Origin: an uncultured Collinsella sp.
Lineage (GTDB): Bacteria; Actinomycetota; Coriobacteriia; Coriobacteriales; Coriobacteriaceae
NCBI GenBank assembly: GCA_900551205.1
Contig: URUW01000136.1
Span: forward strand, 1-5,326
Direction of reading: 5' to 3'
Length of the DNA: 5,326 bases
Both the position numbers and the translations under genes were made by a program. This document shows, one piece after another, positions 1 to 5,169 of the stretch; position 1 is the stretch's first letter, and each line of letters begins with the position of its first letter. The notes under the pieces are model-generated. The model was not told the DNA's origin, made no database searches, and worked only from the letters and a program-made list of their open reading frames with translations.

Positions 1-791
<791 letters not shown>

Positions 792-800
792 ATGTTGTTG

Positions 801-806
801 TTCCTT
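801..806 (-). promoter_or_regulatory. Ribosome binding site of the helicase gene
   Basis: AAGGAA read on the minus strand, 9 bases before the ATG at 791. It supports this ATG as the start. Confidence 0.7.
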
Positions 807-1062
807 ATCTGCACGCGCAATGGGCACGGCATGCGGCCGCGCGGGCGTGCTTGGTAGTGCGCTAATACATACAAAAACGGGTGCGCACAGAGAGGACGTT
901 GCTCAGCACGCTGGCGATCGCTTTGGCAGCCCTATCACGCGCCGTCCAGACGCAGCAGCTCTAAGCGATGGAGCAGATTCGCCGCCGGTTAGTATACCCG
1001 TGCTTCGCATGCCCCCACGTAAACCACAGATGACGAGGCGGATGAGGCGGGTCTGGGCCGAT
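807..1062. other. Intergenic leader region of the helicase gene, no gene seen
   Basis: This stretch carries no credible coding region. Open frames across it lack ribosome binding sites and recognisable protein content. It probably contains the promoter and long 5' leader of the minus-strand helicase. A minus-strand TATACT hexamer (991-996) could be a -10 element, but no good -35 lies upstream of it. A 7-bp inverted repeat, ATCGCTT (917-923) and AAGCGAT (963-969), separated by 39 bases, could form a leader stem. Both are weak observations. Confidence 0.4.
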
Positions 1063-1121
1063 TGTCTCAATCTGTAACATCTACAGGGCAAATCTTCCTC
1101 TACGTGCTACAGATCGAGACA
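1063..1121. repeat. 59-bp palindromic repeat, unit 1
   Basis: The left arm is TGTCTCAATCTGTAACA (1063-1079), matching the consensus. The right arm is TGCTACAGATCGAGACA (1105-1121), with two transitions that break perfect pairing. The 25-bp centre is 1080-1104. Confidence 0.9.
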
Positions 1122-1143
1122 AACGGTCGACACGGCCCACAAA

Positions 1144-1202
1144 CGTCTCAATCTGTAACAGTTACGGAGCAAAACCGGCCCCAATTGTTACAGATCAAGA
1201 CA
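1144..1202. repeat. 59-bp palindromic repeat, unit 2
   Basis: The left arm is CGTCTCAATCTGTAACA (1144-1160) and the right arm is TGTTACAGATCAAGACA (1186-1202). The centre 1161-1185 has the family pattern: GTTA, then a GG, an AAAA run and a CC. Confidence 0.9.
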
Positions 1203-1267
1203 GAGAGAAATTTCCGTCCAGTCCAAACCAAATCTCTCAGTCTTTCTGCAATTTCGAACATGTGGCC

Positions 1268-1273
1268 TATAAT
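1268..1273 (+). promoter_or_regulatory. Possible -10 element for the FHA gene
   Basis: A perfect TATAAT hexamer lies 107 bases before the GTG start of the FHA gene. The -35 region at a 17-19 base spacing is poor (around 1243-1250, TTTCTG), so recognition would depend on an activator or a weak -35. It sits 65 bases downstream of repeat unit 2. Confidence 0.4.
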
Positions 1274-1367
1274 GTTGCTTTGGTTACGCTATATATTGCG
1301 CAGCCATTTAATACGTCGCCCACCGGGGGGCATTAATTCCTATCGCCATATTGGCTAGGAAGCAATC

Positions 1368-1375
1368 AAAGGAGG
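1368..1375 (+). promoter_or_regulatory. Ribosome binding site that fixes the GTG start of the FHA gene
   Basis: AAAGGAGG ends 5 bases before GTG at 1381. This is near-perfect complementarity to the 16S tail and argues against the in-frame TTG at 1351, which would place this site inside the coding region. Confidence 0.85.
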
Positions 1376-1380
1376 TATCC

Positions 1381-2343
1381 GTGGCAGCAGAGACGCCTTG
1401 CTCGGTCCTCTATAACGATATTCGCTCGTTCGGCGGTCTTAAACATCTCGAGATCGCCCGAATGCTCATCAATGGAAACTCTTATCTCGGCAGTACCCTG
1501 CTCGAGAAATGCTCTTCCAACCGCTCGTATCTCACCCGTTACATCGTCCATCGCGAGCCTGACCAGTGCGCGCCCGCCATCTACAGCGACTTTGCCGTCA
1601 CCACGCTCAATCTTTCCGCGGCAATCTGCAGCAAGCTCGGCGGCGGCGAGTCCGCCTATCAGGCAATCGCCGAGCACTATCGCGGCCCGGCCGCCAACGA
1701 AATGATGTCGGCTCTCGCCAGCTACAAGCTGGACAGCCGCCTATATGCAAATGCCCTCAATCACATCGACAACTTTGACGGCAATGCCGTGCGCGAGAAG
1801 AGTACGCTTTACCTTATGCTCTTTGTGGCAACGGGGGCGCTCGCTGACCCCATCCAAGGCGTGGCCACCGTCGAGCGCTTTTGCGACAGCAAGACGGGCG
1901 GGCACTTTGGCACCACCGAAACTACCGTCGGACGTGGCTTTATGGGCAGCCTGGAGCAGCCGCGCACCGTCGCCCCCAACCTCGGTCTGCTCAGGACACA
2001 TGCCGACAACTGCGTCGACATGCAAATCCATCCCCTCACACGCGATCCGCGCGGCACCGTGATTGGTTCTTTGCCCAAAACCTCGCCCAGCATCACCGAT
2101 GTGGGCGCCGACGCATCGCGCGAGCATCTTCGCATTTGGCTTGAGGGTGAGCACTGGTACGCCCAGGGCCTTGGATCGACCAACGGCACGGTGCTCGAAT
2201 CGGGCGCAGGCGACGGCGATATCGTAATCGAGCCGCCACGCGACCAACGAGAGCCCGGCAAAGTCTATCCCCCCGTGGAAATCGAAAACAGCGACAGACT
2301 TCACTTGGGTCTCTATACAACGTTTCTCGTTATTGTGGACTAG
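1381..2343 (+). CDS. FHA-domain protein with uncharacterised N-terminal region
   Basis: A 320-residue protein with no signal peptide or membrane segment, so probably cytoplasmic. Residues about 225-320 form a forkhead-associated domain, a fold that binds phosphothreonine peptides. Visible landmarks are IG (228-229), SREH (246-249) and GSTNGT (265-270), followed by a hydrophobic final strand. The Arg that usually follows IG and contacts the phosphate appears to be Ser230, so binding may be altered. The first about 200 residues match no family I recognise. They look largely helical and contain a Thr-rich stretch, TTETT (178-182), that resembles the ETT phospho-acceptor motif of GarA/OdhI-type FHA proteins. 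The start is GTG, set by the strong upstream Shine-Dalgarno; the stop is TAG. The next gene, 170 bases downstream on the same strand, is a Ser/Thr kinase, which suggests a kinase-reader or kinase-substrate pair. The FHA assignment is firm; the pairing is inference. Confidence 0.88.
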   Translation: MAAETPCSVLYNDIRSFGGLKHLEIARMLINGNSYLGSTLLEKCSSNRSYLTRYIVHREPDQCAPAIYSDFAVTTLNLSAAICSKLGGGESAYQAIAEHYRGPAANEMMSALASYKLDSRLYANALNHIDNFDGNAVREKSTLYLMLFVATGALADPIQGVATVERFCDSKTGGHFGTTETTVGRGFMGSLEQPRTVAPNLGLLRTHADNCVDMQIHPLTRDPRGTVIGSLPKTSPSITDVGADASREHLRIWLEGEHWYAQGLGSTNGTVLESGAGDGDIVIEPPRDQREPGKVYPPVEIENSDRLHLGLYTTFLVIVD

Positions 2344-2513
2344 CGCGTAGAGACGCGGGGAACAGGTGCCACTCGTCTTATATCATTTACGTTGCACGCT
2401 GCACTATAAATAGCGATACGAGTCAGCTTATCGGCAAACACGTCTATCATGGGCTTTAATCGATAATCGCGTTCTCGGTGTGAGCACGCGGCCCCACCAA
2501 ACGAAGGAACGCC
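2344..2513 (+). other. Intergenic region between the FHA and kinase genes
   Basis: These 170 bases hold no gene. Directly after the FHA stop is a small hairpin (CGCGT 2344-2348, ACGCG 2353-2357) without a T-run, so it is not a standard terminator. The region is locally AT-richer than the flanking genes and contains TATAAA (2405-2410) and GATAAT (2462-2467). Neither has a convincing -35 at the right distance. Whether the kinase has its own promoter or is co-transcribed with the FHA gene cannot be told. Confidence 0.4.
2503..2508 (+). promoter_or_regulatory. Ribosome binding site that supports the TTG start of the kinase
   Basis: GAAGGA lies 5 bases before the TTG at 2514. No in-frame ATG or GTG is better placed, so the TTG start is favoured. 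Confidence 0.7.
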
Positions 2514-3116
2514 TTGGATACCACCAACACCGCCCCTGGCGACAAACTCATCCGTCTCGACACGTTCGATACCGCCGTGGCAGTCGACCCCAGCGCCGAG
2601 GATGATGCCAAGCGCCGATTTATGACGCTTATTCTTCAGACGGCATACCGCGACGACGGCAATATCGGACACGTGCTTCGCGCGGCCAACACAAGCGGCG
2701 AGGTCTTTGCCGTCAAGCTGCTCAAGGACAACGCCATCCTTTCCGGCCAGACACCCGACCGCTCCGCCGAGCAATCGGCCGCGCACCTGGCCAGCACCGC
2801 CGCGCTGTTCGAGGAGTACCGTCATCTGTGTACCGTCTCGCACCTGCGCGGATTTCCGCGCGTCTATGGCTATGGATCGTGCGAGGACGACCCGCTCATC
2901 CTCATGGAGTGGGTCGAGGGCACCTCGCTCAAGCAGGCGCTGCCCCTGCTTCCGCACGATGCCTCGGGCGGGCTAACCACCCAGATGGTGGCCGCCGTCG
3001 GAAACGCCGTGCTTCGTGCGCTCTTGATGACCCAAGGCCTCGTGAATCCGGTCGTCCATCGCGACTTGTCGCCCGCCAATATCATGTTCCGTACCACCAG
3101 TCGAACGCTCGAGTAG
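2514..3116 (+). CDS. N-terminal kinase fragment (N-lobe to catalytic loop)
   Basis: A 200-residue open piece ending at the internal TAG. It shows a degenerate glycine loop (DGNIG, 48-52), the ATP-anchoring Lys in FAVKLL (Lys68), a likely alpha-C Glu (Glu101), a hinge-like LILMEWVEG (128-136), and the catalytic loop HRDLSPANI (182-190) with Asp184 and Asn189. It ends just before the magnesium-binding DxG motif. As translated to the TAG it would be a truncated, inactive and probably unstable product. The TTG start is supported by GAAGGA 5 bases upstream. Its N-terminal 40 residues are acidic and not clearly part of the kinase fold. Confidence 0.8.
   Translation: MDTTNTAPGDKLIRLDTFDTAVAVDPSAEDDAKRRFMTLILQTAYRDDGNIGHVLRAANTSGEVFAVKLLKDNAILSGQTPDRSAEQSAAHLASTAALFEEYRHLCTVSHLRGFPRVYGYGSCEDDPLILMEWVEGTSLKQALPLLPHDASGGLTTQMVAAVGNAVLRALLMTQGLVNPVVHRDLSPANIMFRTTSRTLE
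3114..3116 (+). other. In-frame amber stop inside the kinase gene
   Basis: TAG at codon 201, preceded by CTC GAG and followed by CAG ATC. The frame after it immediately gives QIVDCSFDPCLIDMG, the expected strand pair leading into the DFG-equivalent motif. The stop therefore falls inside a conserved domain rather than at a domain boundary. Confidence 0.95.
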
Positions 3117-4598
3117 CAGATCGTCGATTGCTCCTTTGACCCCTGCCTCATCGACATGGGCTCCGCGACCATGGCCCTCGGCGACGACACGATCACCCGG
3201 CGCGCCGACATCTGGCGCTTTGCCACGCCCGCATACGCCGCGCCCGAGATGCTCACGCAGGATATCGAAGGCATTGCGGCCCTTCGCCGCTCGCCCGCAA
3301 TCGACGTCTACGCGCTTTCGAGCATTCTGTACCAGCTCTACAGCGGTCGCAAACCGTTCGATGTCGAGTCGACGGGTGCCGCGGCAACTGGCTCGTTCTA
3401 CCTCATAAAGACCAAGACCAAGCCGGCACCGCTCGAGCCGCGATGCAATGACGACGAGGCGCTCGTCCAGATCATCATGAAAGGCATTTCAGTCGAGCAG
3501 TGCGATCGTCCCACCGAGCAGCAAATGCTCGAGGTGCTCTCGGCATACCTCACCGATGCCGAATCCGAGGGCCGCGAAGGCGCAGGAGAAGAGGTCGCGA
3601 TTGATATCGATTCTGGCACGCACCTTAAGGTCGACGTCGCCGGCGAGCGCGCGAGAGAGATCCTGGAGCAGGCCCGGCACGATGCCATGACCCGCCGCCG
3701 CTTTATTATCGGTGGCGTTGTCGCAGCCGTTGCGGGGCTCGGCGTTATCGGGGCGGCAACCCATGGCTTTGGCATCCCCGACTACCTGGACGGCATCCGC
3801 GGTTCGCTTGACGACTACACCTGGGATCAGCTGCAGGAGATTTCGCTCAAGATTAAGGCCGCCGAGACCCGTAGCGAGGCACGCGAGATTGCCAAGCGCT
3901 ACCATCTGCTCGACGATGACGGTCATATCCCCTATCCATGCACCAAGCGCGTCATGCTCACCAACGGGCTGGAGGTCGGCGCACAACTCGTGGGCATCCG
4001 CCACGACGAGCTTTTGGACGGAACGGGCAAGGCCGGACTGACGTTTATGTTCGATGCGGGTATTGCCGAGCGCGACGCCGCGGCCCAACCGTTGAGCGCC
4101 GGCTGGGCAGATTGCGAACTGCGGGAATGGCTCGATGGCGACGGCCTTAAGCTGCTGCCCAGCGAGCTGCGCGCGCTCATCAAGTCTGTCAAAAAGACCT
4201 CGAATAACGTTGGCGCCGCCAGAAGCGCATCGTGTCTGAGCAAGTTGCCCGCAACCCTTTGGCTGCCCGCCATGGTCGAGCTGTGCGGTACGCAACCGCC
4301 CGAGTCATTTGCCGAGGGCTTTCACTACCTGGCCGACATCTACAACGGCGAGGGCAAGGAGTACCAACTCTTCCGCGAGCTCAAGGTAAGTCCGTATACC
4401 ACGAACGAGATGATGGTTCGTCAGTGGAAGGGCAAGGATGCCTGTTGGTGGGAGCGTACGGCAAGCCCCGACACGTCGGAGAACGAGGGCACGCTCTATA
4501 TGAACCGCGTGGGCGACGACGGCGACGTCTTTAATTACGCCACGCCTGCAAGCAAGCCCGATAAGCGAACCTGCGTGATCCCCGGGTTCTGTATCTAG
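3117..4598 (+). CDS. C-terminal kinase fragment: C-lobe, transmembrane helix and DUF6273-like domain
   Basis: The frame continues for 493 codons after the internal TAG. Using numbering from 2514, it holds the metal-binding DMG (214-216), the activation-segment end ATPAYAAPE (237-245), the alpha-F Asp in AIDVYALSS (Asp264), and an alpha-I Arg in CDRPT. A charged linker precedes MTRRRFIIGG (392-401), which begins a single hydrophobic helix to about 415. The remaining about 280 residues should be extracytoplasmic and resemble DUF6273: GWADCELREWL (530-540), a basic KSVKK stretch (about 562), WLPAMVELCG (583-592) and WWERTASP (645-652). Seven Cys residues occur in this outer part. The first ATG, at 3156, encodes the Met of DMG and has no ribosome binding site, so an independent start there is unlikely to be biologically meaningful. 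DUF6273 has no established function that I can name. Confidence 0.8.
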   Translation, partial: QIVDCSFDPCLIDMGSATMALGDDTITRRADIWRFATPAYAAPEMLTQDIEGIAALRRSPAIDVYALSSILYQLYSGRKPFDVESTGAAATGSFYLIKTKTKPAPLEPRCNDDEALVQIIMKGISVEQCDRPTEQQMLEVLSAYLTDAESEGREGAGEEVAIDIDSGTHLKVDVAGERAREILEQARHDAMTRRRFIIGGVVAAVAGLGVIGAATHGFGIPDYLDGIRGSLDDYTWDQLQEISLKIKAAETRSEAREIAKRYHLLDDDGHIPYPCTKRVMLTNGLEVGAQLVGIRHDELLDGTGKAGLTFMFDAGIAERDAAAQPLSAGWADCELREWLDGDGLKLLPSELRALIKSVKKTSNNVGAARSASCLSKLPATLWLPAMVELCGTQPPESFAEGFHYLADIYNGEGKEYQLFRELKVSPYTTNEMMVRQWKGKDACWWERTASPDTSENEGTLYMNRVGDDGDVFNYATPASKPDKRTCVIPGFCI

Positions 4599-4639
4599 GC
4601 GGCGGGCGTCTTGCCGTGACGAGACCCCTCCCCGGCAAT
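4599..4639 (+). other. Short linker after the kinase stop, no intrinsic terminator seen
   Basis: Only a 4-bp CGTC/GACG stem (4607-4610 and 4618-4621) occurs, with no T-run. Any transcription stop would have to come from the following palindromic array or from Rho. Confidence 0.35.
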
Positions 4640-4698
4640 TGTCTCGATCTGTAGCACTAGCTCGGCAGATACAGGTTTAGATGTTACAGAACGAGACA
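4640..4698. repeat. 59-bp palindromic repeat, unit 3
   Basis: The left arm is TGTCTCGATCTGTAGCA (4640-4656) and the right arm is TGTTACAGAACGAGACA (4682-4698). It carries the only transversion I see in an arm (T to A in AGAAC). Confidence 0.9.
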
Positions 4699-4719
4699 AA
4701 CCCCAGCCCCGCGAGACAA

Positions 4720-4778
4720 CATCTCAATCTGTAACAGTAAGGGGTTAAAAACCTCTCTAGATGTTACAGATTGAGACA
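4720..4778. repeat. 59-bp palindromic repeat, unit 4
   Basis: The left arm is CATCTCAATCTGTAACA (4720-4736), changed at its first two bases. The right arm is TGTTACAGATTGAGACA (4762-4778), a perfect consensus. The centre itself contains GGTT/AACC, which would extend the stem. Confidence 0.9.
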
Positions 4779-4800
4779 TTTGAGCTGACCCCGGGCAGTC

Positions 4801-4859
4801 TGTCTCGATCTGTAACAGTTAGAGGTCATTTTCCCTGCCAGATGTTACAGATTGAGACA
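4801..4859. repeat. 59-bp palindromic repeat, unit 5
   Basis: The left arm is TGTCTCGATCTGTAACA (4801-4817) and the right arm is TGTTACAGATTGAGACA (4843-4859). They differ from perfect complementarity at one position only, a G·U on the plus strand. Confidence 0.92.
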
Positions 4860-4880
4860 TTGAGTTTCTTGCCAACTGTT

Positions 4881-4939
4881 TGTCTTGATCTGTAACAAAT
4901 ACTCGGTAAAACGGGGTCTAGTTGTTACAGATCGAGACG
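4881..4939. repeat. 59-bp palindromic repeat, unit 6
   Basis: The left arm is TGTCTTGATCTGTAACA (4881-4897) and the right arm is TGTTACAGATCGAGACG (4923-4939). Both deviations from pairing are G·U on the plus strand. Confidence 0.9.
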
Positions 4940-4960
4940 TTAGTTTTCGGCTGAAATGTT

Positions 4961-5019
4961 TGTCTCAATCTGTAACAGCTATGGTTCAAAAACCGGTCCA
5001 GACGTTACAGATTGAGATG
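4961..5019. repeat. 59-bp palindromic repeat, unit 7
   Basis: The left arm is TGTCTCAATCTGTAACA (4961-4977), a perfect consensus. The right arm is CGTTACAGATTGAGATG (5003-5019), changed at both ends. The centre contains GGTT (4984-4987) and AACC (4991-4994). Confidence 0.9.
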
Positions 5020-5091
5020 TTTGGCAGAGACGGCCACCGATTGAGCAGCCACCCGCATCTGTAGCGAAATGTCATACATTTTCATCCCCAC

Positions 5092-5122
5092 TGGACACCC
5101 CCAGGGGGTATGGGTGTATAGT
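5092..5122 (+). promoter_or_regulatory. Promoter of the metal-transport gene with a long 19-bp spacer
   Basis: The -35 is TGGACA (5092-5097) and the -10 is TATAGT (5117-5122), with a 19-bp spacer. Transcription would start near 5129, giving a leader of about 40 bases. A 19-bp spacer is typical of promoters activated by MerR-family metal sensors, but the assignment rests on sequence alone. Confidence 0.55.
5095..5117 (+). promoter_or_regulatory. Nested dyad operator in the metal-transport promoter (CsoR-like or MerR-like)
   Basis: Two overlapping palindromes sit between the promoter hexamers. The inner one, ACCCCC-A-GGGGGT (5097-5109), resembles the G/C-tract dyads bound by the copper repressor CsoR. 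The outer one, ACACCC (5095-5100) and GGGTGT (5112-5117), is centred at 5106, almost the middle of the 19-bp spacer, as expected for a MerR-type activator such as CueR. No regulator gene is in the window to decide. Confidence 0.55.
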
Positions 5123-5157
5123 ATCGGCAGGTTAACAATTCCAACACCGAACTGCAG

Positions 5158-5164
5158 AAAGGAG
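5158..5164 (+). promoter_or_regulatory. Ribosome binding site of the metal-transport gene
   Basis: AAAGGAG lies 5 bases before the ATG at 5170 and fixes that start. Confidence 0.8.
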
Positions 5165-5169
5165 AAACC

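Larger units (their letters stand above)
1063..1202. repeat. Two-unit array of 59-bp palindromic repeats (left array)
   Basis: Two 59-bp units start at 1063 and 1144 (period 81 bp), separated by a 22-bp linker. Each is a 17-bp arm, a 25-bp centre and the reverse-complement arm. The arm consensus is TGTCTCRATCTGTAACA. The same family, in the same orientation judged by the centres, forms a five-unit array at 4640-5019. The left array lies between the divergent helicase and FHA genes, upstream of the likely FHA promoter. Function is unknown. Candidates are a REP/BIME-like mosaic, a set of operator sites, or transcribed hairpins. Confidence 0.93.
2514..4598 (+). pseudogene. Membrane Ser/Thr protein kinase with DUF6273-like outer domain, interrupted by an in-frame TAG
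   Basis: Read through the TAG at codon 201, this is a single 694-codon gene in one unbroken frame. It encodes a Hanks-type Ser/Thr kinase domain (about 40-345), an acidic juxtamembrane linker (to 391), one transmembrane helix (about 397-415) and an outer C-terminal domain (416-694). That is the architecture of a PknB-like receptor kinase, with the kinase inside and a sensor outside. Catalytic Lys68, the HRD loop and Asn189 lie before the stop. The DFG-equivalent DMG, APE and the alpha-F Asp lie after it, so neither half alone could be an active kinase. No frameshift is needed: one base change, for example CAG to TAG, explains the break. TAG also ends both this gene and the FHA gene, so general TAG reassignment is unlikely. 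It could be a recent nonsense mutation, a sequencing error, or less probably a leaky stop (the following base is C). Confidence 0.88.
4640..5019. repeat. Five-unit array of 59-bp palindromic repeats (right array)
   Basis: Units begin at 4640, 4720, 4801, 4881 and 4961 (periods 80, 81, 80, 80 bp), each exactly 59 bp, with linkers of 21, 22, 21 and 21 bp. Arms of 17 bp alternate in orientation. Arm starts are 42 bp apart within a unit and 38-39 bp apart between units, so the same word recurs about every 40 bp. Arms are strongly conserved. The 25-bp centres keep only a loose pattern (an early GG, a central A-rich run, a later CC and a final AGA), and linkers vary. The array fills the gap between the kinase stop and the metal-transport promoter. 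It contains no open reading frame with a ribosome binding site. Function is unknown. Confidence 0.95.

Noticed and set aside
829..850. GC-rich imperfect hairpin (GCATGC and GCGTGC) near the helicase start
   Set aside because: The stem is short, has a mismatch on the transcribed minus strand, and is expected by chance in such GC-rich sequence.
1062..1358. 98-codon plus-strand open frame starting at TTG
   Set aside because: It translates the repeat units and promoter region and has no ribosome binding site. Its sequence is a by-product of the repeats.
1351..1380. TTG at 1351 as an earlier start for the FHA protein
   Set aside because: It would place the AAAGGAGG site inside the gene. The GTG at 1381 has ideal spacing.
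1741..2304. 187-codon minus-strand open frame
   Set aside because: It is antisense to the FHA gene and is best explained as a shadow of its codon bias.
2344..2357. Hairpin directly after the FHA stop as a terminator
   Set aside because: It is only a 5-bp stem and no T-run follows.
2405..2410. TATAAA as a promoter for the kinase gene
   Set aside because: There is no acceptable -35 at 16-19 bases upstream. The nearest TTG-type hexamer is only 7 bases away.
2340..2957. 205-codon minus-strand open frame
   Set aside because: It is antisense to the kinase N-lobe and shows no domain content.
3489..4295. 268-codon minus-strand open frame
   Set aside because: It is antisense to the kinase C-lobe and outer domain, with no recognisable domain and no ribosome binding site. 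It is a shadow frame.
1063..5019. CRISPR array reading of the repeats
   Set aside because: The repeat word is only 17 bp and alternates in orientation, centres and linkers have two different fixed lengths with partly conserved sequence, and no cas gene is present.
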